Part shown: in pieces, positions 35,309-44,040 of the stretch
Position numbering within the stretch: position 1 is the stretch's first letter
Layout of the letters: each line of letters opens with the position of its first letter
From: Candidatus Sulfopaludibacter sp. SbA3
GTDB lineage: Bacteria; Acidobacteriota; Terriglobia; Bryobacterales; Bryobacteraceae
NCBI GenBank assembly: GCA_945890485.1
Contig: CAMDCN010000001.1
Coordinates: forward strand, 310,001 to 374,000
Direction of reading: 5' to 3'
DNA length: 64,000 nt
Program-made: the position numbers and the translations under genes
The notes under the pieces: model-generated
Told to the model about the DNA's origin: nothing
Databases searched by the model: none
Seen by the model: the letters and a program-made list of their open reading frames with translations, nothing else

Positions 35309-35335
35309 AACGGCTCCGCAAGGAGCCGTTTCGCT
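35309..35335 (+). terminator. Rho-independent terminator after the FecR-domain gene
   Basis: A 9-bp perfect stem (AACGGCTCC / GGAGCCGTT, 35309-35317 and 35322-35330) closes a stable GCAA tetraloop. It is followed by a short T run interrupted by CG. It lies 15 bp after the stop codon. Confidence 0.7.
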
Positions 35336-35416
35336 GTGTAGAATTAGAGGTTTTGGATCCGGTGGTTTGGCTGCCGCATCCGAGTTTACATAATATCCAT
35401 TCTGCGAAGTTCGGTA

Positions 35417-36103
35417 TTGCGCATTTCTGTCATCATTCCCACCCTCAACGAGGCGGTCGCTCTGCCTGCGATCTTGGCGGCTCTCGAACGAGTTGACGGG
35501 TTGGCGGAGGTCATCGTGGCCGATGGCGGTAGTGAAGACGGAACACCGGGCTTGGCGATAACGAGAGCCATCCTCGTCACGTCGGTGGCGGGCCGGGGCC
35601 AGCAGCAGGCCGCCGGTGCGGCCATGGCCACGGGCGAGGTCTTCTGGTTTCTCCATGCGGATTGCACCCCGGCGCCGGAGTCGTCGCGGGCGATTCAAGA
35701 GGCGTTGGCTGACCCGGCGGTCGGCGGCGGGCATTTTTCACTTCGCTTCGGCGGCGATGGCCGCGGCGCACGGATGTTGACGCGAATTTATCCTTGGCTG
35801 CGCTGTCTGGGGCTTTGCTACGGCGATTCCGGCATCTTCGTCCGGCGCGAGGTCTATGAGGCCGCCGGTGGCTTCCGGCCCATGCCCCTGTTCGAGGACG
35901 TCGACCTGGTTCGGCGGTTGCGGCGGTTGCGGCGGTTCCGCCGGCTGGATTGCACCTTGACGGCCTCGGCGAGACGATTTGAGCATCGCAATTTTGCCGG
36001 GATGTTCGCGCAGTGGACCGGACTGCAGATTTTATATTGGCTAGGTGTTTCGCCTGGTTGGCTGGCGCGGCGGTACGCGTTGGTAAGGGAGCGTTCGCGA
36101 TGA
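35417..36103 (+). CDS. TIGR04283-type glycosyltransferase family 2
   Basis: This is a 228-residue GT2 enzyme: 'ISVIIPTLNEAVALPAILAA', 'EVIVADGGSEDGT', 'VFWFLHADCTP' (DxD-like) and 'GDSGIFVRREVYEAAGGF' with 'PLFEDVDLVRRL'. This is the TIGR04283 pattern, often found beside selenium- or rSAM-related genes, though none is here. The start is TTG at 35417, since no ATG or GTG fits the conserved N-terminus. An arginine-rich stretch at about residues 170-180 comes from short tandem TTGCGGCGG repeats. The next gene overlaps its stop as ATGA. Confidence 0.87.
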   Translation: MRISVIIPTLNEAVALPAILAALERVDGLAEVIVADGGSEDGTPGLAITRAILVTSVAGRGQQQAAGAAMATGEVFWFLHADCTPAPESSRAIQEALADPAVGGGHFSLRFGGDGRGARMLTRIYPWLRCLGLCYGDSGIFVRREVYEAAGGFRPMPLFEDVDLVRRLRRLRRFRRLDCTLTASARRFEHRNFAGMFAQWTGLQILYWLGVSPGWLARRYALVRERSR

Positions 36104-37044
36104 TATTGGTCACCGGTGGAACGGGGACGGTGGGACGGGAGATGCTCCCAGTTTTGGAGCGGCTGCTGCCAGGTGAGAAGATTCATCTGCTTCGCCGGCC
36201 GGGCGCGGATATCCGCTTGCCGGGACTGGGGCTTTCGAGCGAGGAACGAGCGGAGCTACAGCGGCAAGTCCGCGTGATCATCCACTGTGCAGCCGAGATT
36301 CGGTTCAACCTACCGCTCGACGAAGTACGGGAGACCAATCTGGACGGCACACGGCGGATGCTGGAATTCGCGCACGGCTGCCCCCGGCTCGATCGGTTCG
36401 CCCACGTCAGCACGCTCTACATCGCCGGCCGGAGGGAGGGTTGGGTGCGCGAGGAGCCGATCGCGAATACCGAGGGGTATTTCAACACCTACACTCACTC
36501 CAAGCATGAGGCCGAAGCGCTGGTGCTGGCCGAGAAGAAGTTGCCGGTGTCGATCCACCGGCTCAGCTCCGTGATCGGCGGCGGCGGCCATGTGGAGCAG
36601 GTTTTGCGGCTGATTCCGTTCAGTTCGGAGATTCCGATCCTGCCCGGAAAGCCGGAGGTGCCGGTGGATCTGGTAAGCGCGGAATGGACCGGGCGGGCGT
36701 TGGCTCTCCTTGTGGCCCGACATTTTGAGGTGGGAGCGATTCGGCATATTTGCGCGGGGCCGGAATTGGCGCCGACGTTTGGCGAGCTGCTGGATGTTGC
36801 GTTCGCCGGCGGCGGACGGCGACCACGACTGGTATCGGCGTCGAAGTTCGAGTGGGCTCTGAAGGCGGTGTCGGAACGAACAACGGGATGGCGGGCGATG
36901 GCCGGTCTGGCGACGTTTCTACCGCATCTTTCGGTGTCGCAGCCATTTGACCCGGGCGTAACCGGGGAGTTACTACGCCGCGAGGGATTGGTTCCGGCGC
37001 ATGGCCGGGAGCTGATGGCGGCTACCTTAGCAGCGATGGTTTAG
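36100..37044 (+). CDS. SDR-type NAD-dependent epimerase/reductase (thioester-reductase-like)
   Basis: This is a 314-residue extended SDR. It has 'MILVTGGTGTVGREMLPVLE' at the N-terminus, 'VIIHCAAEIRFNLPLDEVRE' (typical of NAD_binding_4/thioester-reductase-like proteins), 'FAHVSTLYIAGRREG' and the active-site 'YTHSKHEAE' (Y-x3-K). It probably reduces or epimerises a lipid- or sugar-linked substrate, perhaps with the glycosyltransferase it is coupled to. The start at 36100 overlaps the GT stop. Its 3' end overlaps the convergent binding-protein gene by 4 bp. Confidence 0.85.
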   Translation: MILVTGGTGTVGREMLPVLERLLPGEKIHLLRRPGADIRLPGLGLSSEERAELQRQVRVIIHCAAEIRFNLPLDEVRETNLDGTRRMLEFAHGCPRLDRFAHVSTLYIAGRREGWVREEPIANTEGYFNTYTHSKHEAEALVLAEKKLPVSIHRLSSVIGGGGHVEQVLRLIPFSSEIPILPGKPEVPVDLVSAEWTGRALALLVARHFEVGAIRHICAGPELAPTFGELLDVAFAGGGRRPRLVSASKFEWALKAVSERTTGWRAMAGLATFLPHLSVSQPFDPGVTGELLRREGLVPAHGRELMAATLAAMV

Positions 37045-37952
37045 GATTGCAGGTCCGCGGCGTTTTCCCGGGTGAAGCGGCGGACGGGTAGGTCGAGCCG
37101 GTGAGCCGGAACCTCGCCGCGAAGCTTCAGCACCAGTGAGCGGACTGCCTCGTAGCCGATCTTGTCCGGATCCTGCACGAGCATGACATCGAGCGTGCCG
37201 CCGTGCAGCGCTGAGCGGTGGATGTCGCTGTTGTCGAAGCTGACCACTTTCACTTGGCCCGCGCGGCCCCGGCTTTCGACGGCTTGGATGATTCCGATGG
37301 AGGCGGCCTCGCTTGATCCGAACATCGCATCCAGGCGGGGGTGAGCGGTGAGAATGTTTTCTGCCGCGGCGCGAGACCGAGCCCGGTCGCCCATGCCGAA
37401 CTGGCGGGCAACCAGGCGGACGGCAGGGAACTCGCGTTCGAGCGTTTCCTGAAAACCGCGTTCGCGCAGGCCCGTCGATGCCCCGCCCGGCTTCTGCATG
37501 ACGATGGCGACACTTCCCTGCCCTTTGATCAACCGGCCGATCTCGCGGGCCGCCTGGCGGCCGGCCGCATGGTTGTCCGTGGCGACGAAGGTGACATAGT
37601 CTTCGAGGTTGACGGCGGAATCAAACACGCTGAAGGGGATTCCAGCCGCCGTCGCGCGCTGGAGCGGGGCGACCAGGGCCCGCTCGTCGGTCGCCGAAAT
37701 CGCGAGGGCGTCCACCCGTTGCGCGATGAAGGCGTCAACAATCTGAATCTGGCGCGAATGTTCTGTCTCTTCGTTCGGTCCGTTCCAGAGAACCTGGACG
37801 CCGAACTCCTTCGCCGCGCGGTCGACGCCCGCATGGATGGAAACAAAGAACAGATGTGCGGTCGCCTTCGGCACGACGGCTATGCGCGGAAGCGTGGCGC
37901 GTCCGCAGGAAGCCAAAAGACAACCGGCTAACAGGTGGCGACGGGGCAGCAC
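37041..37952 (-). CDS. Periplasmic-binding-protein-like (sugar-type) lipoprotein without transporter partners
   Basis: This is a 303-residue type I periplasmic binding protein of the ribose/LacI class: 'LFFVSIHAGVDRAAKEFGV', 'AFIAQRVDALAISATDERAL', 'VATDNHAAGRQAAREIGRLI', and 'VKVVSFDNSDIHRSALHGG' near the end. The N-terminus MLPRRHLLAGCLLASC joins a twin-arginine-like pair to a lipobox ending in Cys. No ABC permease or ATPase gene is nearby. It could feed a transporter elsewhere or act as a sensor. The ligand is unknown. Confidence 0.83.
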   Translation of the reverse strand: MLPRRHLLAGCLLASCGRATLPRIAVVPKATAHLFFVSIHAGVDRAAKEFGVQVLWNGPNEETEHSRQIQIVDAFIAQRVDALAISATDERALVAPLQRATAAGIPFSVFDSAVNLEDYVTFVATDNHAAGRQAAREIGRLIKGQGSVAIVMQKPGGASTGLRERGFQETLEREFPAVRLVARQFGMGDRARSRAAAENILTAHPRLDAMFGSSEAASIGIIQAVESRGRAGQVKVVSFDNSDIHRSALHGGTLDVMLVQDPDKIGYEAVRSLVLKLRGEVPAHRLDLPVRRFTRENAADLQS

Positions 37953-37967
37953 CCCGCTAGCATACGC

Positions 37968-38495
37968 CTAAACGGTGCGCTGGAAATCGACCTCGTCCTT
38001 CCAGGCTTCGAGCGTGTTGTAGACGATGGGGCAATAGGTCGCCCGATCCGGCATCTCCCACATCCGCCAGACTAAAGAGCCAGGGCCGCTCGTGAGATGC
38101 GGGAAGTGGCGGCAGGCCGTGGGGCGGTGGCGATAGATGAGGCACTCGTTACCGTTCAAGAAAACGCAACTGCCGTCCTCATGGCGTTTGAGAATCATCC
38201 CTTCGTCTTCAGATTCTTCAACGCAGTCGCGAAGAAAATCCTTGAGACGCATCCCGGCGCCTTTGGCCACGGCCTCCACTTCCCTTTCCTGCAGCCGGGC
38301 GGTCGCGTTGCGGCAGCAGTTGGCGCAGGCCTTGCAATCGGTTTTCTTCTCGATCGCGTCCGCAATATTCTTCAATTTGCGTTCGACGAAGACGTGTCGT
38401 TTGAGATGCATGCGCAGGCGCGCGTTCTCGTCGCGTTTTTGCTCGCCGAGGCGTTTGATCTGGACGAGGTCGGTAACGAGAGGGCGTTCGCTCAT
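37968..38495 (-). CDS. YkgJ-family cysteine cluster protein
   Basis: This is a 175-residue protein rich in conserved cysteines: 'DCKACANCCRNA', 'DCVEES', 'GSCVFLNGNECLIYRHRPTACRHFP' and 'TYCPI'. This is the YkgJ/CxxCxxCC pattern thought to bind zinc or an Fe-S cluster. The N-terminus is a helical extension. Function is unknown across the family. The start at 38495 is set by the intergenic space; the longer open frame upstream would run through purC. Divergent from purC by 30 bp. Confidence 0.82.
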   Translation of the reverse strand: MSERPLVTDLVQIKRLGEQKRDENARLRMHLKRHVFVERKLKNIADAIEKKTDCKACANCCRNATARLQEREVEAVAKGAGMRLKDFLRDCVEESEDEGMILKRHEDGSCVFLNGNECLIYRHRPTACRHFPHLTSGPGSLVWRMWEMPDRATYCPIVYNTLEAWKDEVDFQRTV

Positions 38496-38500
38496 ACCTC

Positions 38501-38506
38501 TATAAT
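38501..38506 (+). promoter_or_regulatory. Possible -10 box for purC
   Basis: A perfect TATAAT hexamer lies in the 30-bp gap between the divergent ykgJ-like and purC starts. There is no recognisable -35 at the right distance. Transcription would give a leader of only about 13 nt, without a Shine-Dalgarno sequence. Confidence 0.3.
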
Positions 38507-38525
38507 GAAGTATTCCTGACTGCTT

Positions 38526-39413
38526 ATGAGTTTGCTCATTGAAAGCCATCTTCCCGGGGTAAAGCTCCTCCGTCGCGGTAAAGTTCGTGACGTCTACGAA
38601 GTGACGCCAACCGAACTGCTGATGGTCGCCACCGACCGCGTATCCGCCTTCGACGTGATCCTGGGCAGCGGCATCCCTGACAAGGGACGCGTGCTGACCC
38701 AGATCTCGCTGTTCTGGTTTGATTTCCTGAAGGATGTCGTACCGAACCACGTGATCAGCACGAATGTCGATGAGTTTCCGGAGTCGCTGCAACCGTTCCG
38801 CGATCAACTCGAAGGCCGGTCGATGTTCATCCATCTGGCGAAGATGGTGGACGTGGAGTGCGTGGCGCGCGGCTATCTTTCGGGATCCGGCTGGAAGGAG
38901 TATCAGCAGGTTGGGACAATCTGCGGTCTGCCTCTGCCCCCTGGATTACGCGAGGGAGACCGGCTGCCGGCTCCTATCTTTACTCCGGCAACGAAGGCGC
39001 AGACGGGCCACGATGAGAATATTCCATTCGAACAGGTAGTCGAAAGCGTGGGCCCGAAGCTGGCGACGCAGTTGCGCGATCTGACCCTGAAGATTTACGA
39101 CCGGGCGGCGGCGTACGCCGAGACGCGCGGGATTATCCTGGCCGACACGAAGTTCGAGTTCGGCTTTGTGGACGGGCGGCTGGTAGTGGCCGACGAGGTA
39201 TTGACGCCCGATAGCTCGCGCTTCTGGCCGCGCGCCACCTACAAGCCCGGCGGACCGCAACCTTCCTACGACAAGCAGTACGTGCGGGACTATCTCGAAA
39301 CACTCGACTGGAACAAGCAGGCGCCCGGTCCGGAGCTGCCCGAAGAGGTGGTCGCCCGGACGCGAGAGAAGTACATGGAAGCCTATCGGGTGTTGACCGG
39401 CAAAAAGCTGTGA
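38526..39413 (+). CDS. purC: SAICAR synthase
   Basis: This is a 295-residue phosphoribosylaminoimidazole-succinocarboxamide synthase of the longer (yeast/actinobacterial-like) type: '[12 protein letters not shown]', '[20 protein letters not shown]', '[18 protein letters not shown]', '[20 protein letters not shown]' and '[20 protein letters not shown]'. It joins aspartate to CAIR in purine synthesis using ATP. It leads an operon with cvpA (GTGA overlap), a phosphatase, an FAD oxidoreductase and an Nramp-like transporter. Confidence 0.96.
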   Translation: MSLLIESHLPGVKLLRRGKVRDVYEVTPTELLMVATDRVSAFDVILGSGIPDKGRVLTQISLFWFDFLKDVVPNHVISTNVDEFPESLQPFRDQLEGRSMFIHLAKMVDVECVARGYLSGSGWKEYQQVGTICGLPLPPGLREGDRLPAPIFTPATKAQTGHDENIPFEQVVESVGPKLATQLRDLTLKIYDRAAAYAETRGIILADTKFEFGFVDGRLVVADEVLTPDSSRFWPRATYKPGGPQPSYDKQYVRDYLETLDWNKQAPGPELPEEVVARTREKYMEAYRVLTGKKL

Positions 39414-39964
39414 ACCTGCTGGACCTGGTCTTTGGCCTGATCCTGCTCGTGTCGGTGTACTCGGGATTGGTGAAGGGTTTCGCGCGCATTGGCATTGGCA
39501 TGGCCGCGATGATCCTCGCCTTCCTGTTGGCCGCGCTGTACTATCCCGAAGCCAGCCGGCCGCTGCGGGAGTATACGAGCTCGGTGGGAGTGGCGCATTT
39601 CCTGGGATTTATCGCCATTTTCGCCGGAGTCATGATTGCTGGCGCGTTGATCGGCCACGCGGCGACACGTTTTTTCAAGATGGTTGGGCTGTCCTGGCTG
39701 AACCGCGGATTGGGCGGCGCGGTGGGACTGGTTCGTGGGGTGCTGATGGCGATCATCGTGCTAATGGCGGCAAACGCGTTTCTGCCCGGCGACCCACCGT
39801 CGCTGGTTGTGCAGTCGCGGCTGGCGCCGTATCTGCTCGACTCTTCGCGGGTTCTGTCAAATGTGATGCCCGCGGATTTTAAGCAGGAGTTCCTGAAGAA
39901 TTACGAGAAGGCGAAGAAGGCGTGGTTCCATCCGTTCCGCGACCAGATTCGCCGGTTGGAATAA
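39410..39964 (+). CDS. cvpA: CvpA family membrane protein
   Basis: This is a 184-residue protein with four predicted transmembrane helices, beginning '[20 protein letters not shown]', typical of CvpA (colicin V production). It also has the conserved '[19 protein letters not shown]' near residue 105. CvpA genes commonly sit with purine genes (purF in E. coli), as here with purC. CvpA has been linked to envelope homeostasis; its mechanism is unknown. GTG start overlapping the purC stop. Confidence 0.88.
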   Translation: MNLLDLVFGLILLVSVYSGLVKGFARIGIGMAAMILAFLLAALYYPEASRPLREYTSSVGVAHFLGFIAIFAGVMIAGALIGHAATRFFKMVGLSWLNRGLGGAVGLVRGVLMAIIVLMAANAFLPGDPPSLVVQSRLAPYLLDSSRVLSNVMPADFKQEFLKNYEKAKKAWFHPFRDQIRRLE

Positions 39965-39970
39965 CGAACA

Positions 39971-40618
39971 ATGCATCTGTTGATTTTTGATTTGGACGGA
40001 ACGCTGGTTGATTCGAAGCAGGACCTGATCGACTCGGTGAACGCGACGCGCGGCTATATGAACCTATCGCCGCTGCCGGGAGAACTGGTGGCGAAATATG
40101 TGGGCCGGGGCGCGCAGGCGTTGGTCCGGAGTGCGTTGGGAGAAACGGCGCCGGAAGCCGACGTCGAGCGGGCGCACACGTTTTTCATTAAGTACTACGG
40201 CGAGCACATGTTGGATAAGACCGTGCTCTACGATGGTGTCCGGGAGGCGCTCGACCGGTTGCGGACGAAGGGGCATACGTTGGCTGTGTTGACGAACAAG
40301 CCGGTGAAGTTCTCTGAACGCATGATGGCGCGATTGGGCTTGGAGCAGCACTTCGTCCGGATCTACGGCGGCAATAGTTTTGAGCCGAAGAAGAAACCGG
40401 ATCCGGTGGGCATTTTGACGTTGTTGGGCGAGACGGGGATCAGCAAGGCCAAGACGATCATGGTGGGCGATTCGTCCGTGGACATCCGCACGGCGCGCAA
40501 CGCCGGCGTGCAGGCCTGCGGGTGCGCCTGGGGTTTTCAACCGGAGACGTTTACGGCAGAACCGCCGGACTTCCTGATTGATCACATGAGCCAGTTGGTA
40601 GAGAGGATAGAATCGTAG
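39971..40618 (+). CDS. gph: HAD-family phosphoglycolate phosphatase
   Basis: This is a 215-residue HAD hydrolase. Motif I is 'LLIFDLDGTLVDSKQDLIDS' with the nucleophile D7 and acid D9. Motif II is 'LAVLTNKPVKFSER'. The motif III Lys is in 'FEPKKKPDP', and motif IV is 'IMVGDSSVDIRTARNAG'. The helical cap of 60 residues and 'KPDP' fit phosphoglycolate phosphatase or pyrophosphatase PpaX-like enzymes; the true substrate may differ. It lies 6 bp after cvpA. Confidence 0.88.
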   Translation: MHLLIFDLDGTLVDSKQDLIDSVNATRGYMNLSPLPGELVAKYVGRGAQALVRSALGETAPEADVERAHTFFIKYYGEHMLDKTVLYDGVREALDRLRTKGHTLAVLTNKPVKFSERMMARLGLEQHFVRIYGGNSFEPKKKPDPVGILTLLGETGISKAKTIMVGDSSVDIRTARNAGVQACGCAWGFQPETFTAEPPDFLIDHMSQLVERIES

Positions 40619-40621
40619 ACT

Positions 40622-42523
40622 GTGTTTCTTTCGATTCTGGCCGCGACCATTTTCACTGTAGTCGACGTTGAGAAGGTGCCCGTCAACGGGGATCCGCAGG
40701 TGGCTGTATTACGGCTGGAGGCTCCGGCGCAGCCGAGGGCAATGGCATGCGATGTCCTGGTGGCCGGCGCGGGCATGGGCGGCGTCGCCGCTGCGATGCG
40801 GGCGGCGGACCGGGGTCGCACGGTATGCCTGACGGAAGAGTCTTCGTGGGTGGGTGGCCAAGCGACGGCGGGCGGCGTTTCCGCTTTGGATGAGCACAAG
40901 TTCATCGAGATCACCGGTGCGCCGCTGACGTACTTGCAGTTCCGGCAGAAGATCCGCGGGGCCTACGGGGGAACGGCCAATCCGGGAGGTTGCTACGTCT
41001 CTTCGTTGTGCTTTGAGCCGCGGGTAGCCGTCAAGATTCTCGATGAAATGCTGGCCGTGCGGAGCAACATTAAACTGCTGCGGCGGACGAAAGTGGTGGA
41101 GTTAACGCGCGAGGGAAACCGGATTACGTCGGCGCTGGCGGTGAACCTGGAGACGCGCGAGTTCGTCCGGATCACGCCAGGCTGGGTGCTCGATGCGACC
41201 GAACTCGGCGACCTGCTGCCGCTGGCAAAGGTGCCCTACGTCGTCGGTTCCGAAGCGCGCAGCGAAACCGGCGAACCGCACGCGGCGGAAAAGCCCAATC
41301 CCGCATGCGTGCAGAGCTTCACCTATCCGTTCGTGATTGAGTCGCGGCCCGGCGAAAACCATGCGCTGCCAAAGTTGCCGGAACACGACGCGATCGTGAA
41401 GCGGCAGAATTTCAGCCTGCGCATGAACTATCCGGCCGAGTATGGCTGGCGGGGCGAAGTGCTCTATAGCATGTACGGCGACGATGCACCGGTGCCGAAC
41501 AACATGTCGCCCCGTCCGTTTTTCTCGTGGCGCCGGGTGAAGAGTCCGAATGTCGCGCTGATGAACTGGCCGCGCCAAGACTATCACGAAGAGTCGATTC
41601 TCGACCGGACCCCGGCCGACCAAGCGCGAATTCTGCAGCAGGCTAAACGGACTTCGTACGCGTTTCTGGCCTGGTTGCACCATGACCTGGGGCATCCGGA
41701 AATGAAGTTTCTCCCCGAACAAATGGGCACGGCCGACGGGCTTTCGATGTACCCCTATATTCGCGAAAGCCGCCGCATTGTGGCGAAAGAGACGGTGCGG
41801 GAGCAGGACATCGTCGCCGAATTTCAGCCCGGCTTGCGGGCCCGGCACTTCCCTGCCTCGGCCGGCACCGGTTTCTACATGGTGGACATTCACCCGTGCG
41901 GCGCCAATGAAAAGGGCCGGATGATGATGCCGAGGCCCTTTCAAATCCCGGTTGGTTCGTTGCTGCCCAAAGATCCAATCGAGAACTTTCTGCCCGCGGG
42001 CAAGAACATCGGGGTGACCCATTTGACGAACGGCGCCTATCGGCTACACCCGATTGAATGGAACGTCGGGGAGGCGGCCGCAATTCTGGCGACCCTGGCT
42101 CCGGGCCAGACGCTCGACCGCGAATTGACGCGCGCGGGTATTCCGGTGTTCTGGTTCGACGACCTCGCACCGTCCCATCCGCGCTTCGCGGCGATTCAGT
42201 TGGCGGCGCAGCGGGGGCTTTATCCGGTGAGCACGCACGATCTGCACGCCTCGCCCGATGCGCCGGTGTCTCGCGGCGAAGCGGCGCAAATCCTGGCGGC
42301 GCTGTTCGCGATTCCGGCCGAACGCCAGGCCGCGATCACCATGGCCGTGGAGCAGGGCTGGATGGGGGTCGACCATCGCAACTGGTTCCATGCCGACCTG
42401 CCCATGCTCTGGACCGATTGGCGCCTGAAACAGTTCCCCCGCCAGTTCCCTGCCCTGCCCACGAAGACCGGCCCCGTAACCCGTGGGGAACTAGCGCAGT
42501 ACCTTGCAAATGCAATACAGTAA
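40622..42523 (+). CDS. FAD-dependent oxidoreductase with C-terminal SLH-like repeats
   Basis: This is a 633-residue protein. The dinucleotide motif is 'DVLVAGAGMGGVAAAMRAAD' at about 44-63, followed by 'SSWVGGQATAGGVSALDEH', as in the FAD_oxidored family sometimes labelled xanthan lyase. 'CVQSFTYPFVIESRPGEN', 'SMYPYIRESRRIVAKET' and 'LPAGKNIGVTHLTNGAYRLH' also belong to that family. The last 110 residues hold two S-layer-homology-like copies ('PVSRGEAAQILAALF' and 'PVTRGELAQYLANAI'), suggesting a surface or wall link. The N-terminal hydrophobic stretch (FLSILAATIFTVV) may be a signal. The start is GTG, 3 bp after gph. Confidence 0.83.
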   Translation: MFLSILAATIFTVVDVEKVPVNGDPQVAVLRLEAPAQPRAMACDVLVAGAGMGGVAAAMRAADRGRTVCLTEESSWVGGQATAGGVSALDEHKFIEITGAPLTYLQFRQKIRGAYGGTANPGGCYVSSLCFEPRVAVKILDEMLAVRSNIKLLRRTKVVELTREGNRITSALAVNLETREFVRITPGWVLDATELGDLLPLAKVPYVVGSEARSETGEPHAAEKPNPACVQSFTYPFVIESRPGENHALPKLPEHDAIVKRQNFSLRMNYPAEYGWRGEVLYSMYGDDAPVPNNMSPRPFFSWRRVKSPNVALMNWPRQDYHEESILDRTPADQARILQQAKRTSYAFLAWLHHDLGHPEMKFLPEQMGTADGLSMYPYIRESRRIVAKETVREQDIVAEFQPGLRARHFPASAGTGFYMVDIHPCGANEKGRMMMPRPFQIPVGSLLPKDPIENFLPAGKNIGVTHLTNGAYRLHPIEWNVGEAAAILATLAPGQTLDRELTRAGIPVFWFDDLAPSHPRFAAIQLAAQRGLYPVSTHDLHASPDAPVSRGEAAQILAALFAIPAERQAAITMAVEQGWMGVDHRNWFHADLPMLWTDWRLKQFPRQFPALPTKTGPVTRGELAQYLANAIQ

Positions 42524-42528
42524 CGCAG

Positions 42529-43908
42529 ATGGCTTCGCCTGTAATGTCTAAACCCATACTCAAAGATCCCTACGCTTACCACGATGAGGATGTCGCCGAG
42601 CCGCCGCGGACATTCTGGCAGATTCTGAAACGCATCGGCCCCGGTATGATTCTCGCGGCCTCTATCGTCGGTTCCGGAGAACTGATCGCGACAACCTCGC
42701 TGGGCGCCGAAGTTGGCTATGTCGCCCTTTGGATCATCATCATCAGTTGCGTGCTGAAACCTGCGATCCAGTCCGAGATGGGCCGATTCACGATCGCCAC
42801 GGGAAAGACCGGCCTCGGTTCGTTCAACCTGGTGCCCGGGCCGCGGCTCGGGGTGAGCTGGGTGGTTTGGATGTGGGCGTTCATGGTGCTGGTCACCATG
42901 TTTCAGATTGGCGCCATGTTCGCAGGCGTGGCCCAGGTGCTGAATACGCTGGTGCCGGGCGTGACGATTTCGGCGTGGGTTATTGGACTGCTCGGCTTGT
43001 CGCTGTGGCTGTTGCTGGGCGGCGGCTATGAGCGGGTGGAGCATCTGGCGACCTTCAAGGTGGGCCTGTTCACGATGATCACCCTGCTCTGCGCAATGGT
43101 GCTGGTCAGCAAGCCGGATTATTTCACCGTCGCTTCGCTGATGGAAGGATTGAGCTTCAAACTCCCGGGCGAAGGGTTGGCGACGGCGGTGGCGGTATTC
43201 GGCATCACCGGCGTCGGCGCGGCGGAGCTGTTCATGTACCCGTACTGGTGCGTGGAGAAAGGCTACGCACGGTACACCGGCGTGCGCGACGATTCTCCAG
43301 TGTGGAAGAGCCGGGCGCTCGGTTGGGTGAAGGTCATGAACACGGATATCGTGGCGTCGATGATCGTGTATACGGTGGCGACGCTTGCGTTCTATCTCTT
43401 AGGTGCCGGAGTGTTGCATAGCCAGGGATTGGTTCCGGCGGGCAATGAGATGATCGCCGTGCTGTCAAAAATGTATACGGAGACGCTGGGCTCCTGGGCG
43501 CTGTGGGTATTTTACGTCGGCGCCTGCGCTACCTTGTACGGGACAATTTTCGCGGCCACCGCAGCCAACAGCAGAGTGTATTCGGATATGGCATGTCTGC
43601 TTGGCGCCTTCGACCGGGGCGACTACGCCGCGCGTGTAAAATGGCGCAACCGCTTTGTTTGCATACTGTTATTGATCCCCGTCGGGCTGTATTTCTTGAA
43701 GGTCGACCCAAGCCGCATGGTCAAAATCGGCGGAGTTGCGCAGGCCATGATGTTGCCGGTGATCGCCATCTCGGTGCTGTACCTTCGGTACAAACACATG
43801 CCACCTGAGGTAAAAACGGGTATGCCGTTTACAATCACCCTGTGGACAGCCTGCGCCTTCACAATCTTTATGATGGGGTACTATACAATTCGGCTAGTTT
43901 GGGGGTAA
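42529..43908 (+). CDS. Divergent Nramp-family transporter
   Basis: This is a 459-residue membrane protein with 11-12 predicted transmembrane helices of the Nramp (Mn/Fe transporter) family. The first helix has 'RIGPGMILAASIVGSGEL', aligned with canonical 'GPAFIAAIAYMDPGNF', so the metal-binding DPGN becomes GSGE. The canonical helix-6 'MPHN' region is replaced by 'AAELFMYPYWC'. The substrate therefore may not be Mn2+/Fe2+. The ATG at 42529 was chosen, with an internal ATG at 42544 as an alternative. Five bases separate it from the FAD enzyme gene, and a terminator follows. Confidence 0.85.
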   Translation: MASPVMSKPILKDPYAYHDEDVAEPPRTFWQILKRIGPGMILAASIVGSGELIATTSLGAEVGYVALWIIIISCVLKPAIQSEMGRFTIATGKTGLGSFNLVPGPRLGVSWVVWMWAFMVLVTMFQIGAMFAGVAQVLNTLVPGVTISAWVIGLLGLSLWLLLGGGYERVEHLATFKVGLFTMITLLCAMVLVSKPDYFTVASLMEGLSFKLPGEGLATAVAVFGITGVGAAELFMYPYWCVEKGYARYTGVRDDSPVWKSRALGWVKVMNTDIVASMIVYTVATLAFYLLGAGVLHSQGLVPAGNEMIAVLSKMYTETLGSWALWVFYVGACATLYGTIFAATAANSRVYSDMACLLGAFDRGDYAARVKWRNRFVCILLLIPVGLYFLKVDPSRMVKIGGVAQAMMLPVIAISVLYLRYKHMPPEVKTGMPFTITLWTACAFTIFMMGYYTIRLVWG

Positions 43909-43997
43909 TATACTGCTAGACAATCGTGGGGTATCCCCCCTCAAGTCGTCGACTGGTCGGCCGAAACCGTCCCCGAAACGGCCCGGTTCCTGACCCT

Positions 43998-44040
43998 ACC
44001 GGTGAGTATCTTCCTCCGAGTACTCACCGGTTTTTCTTTT
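43998..44040 (+). terminator. Rho-independent terminator of the purC operon
   Basis: An 11-bp perfect stem (ACCGGTGAGTA / TACTCACCGGT, 43998-44008 and 44021-44031) with a 12-nt loop is followed by TTTTTCTTTT. The T tract touches the stop codon of the convergent FAD reductase gene. Confidence 0.93.
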
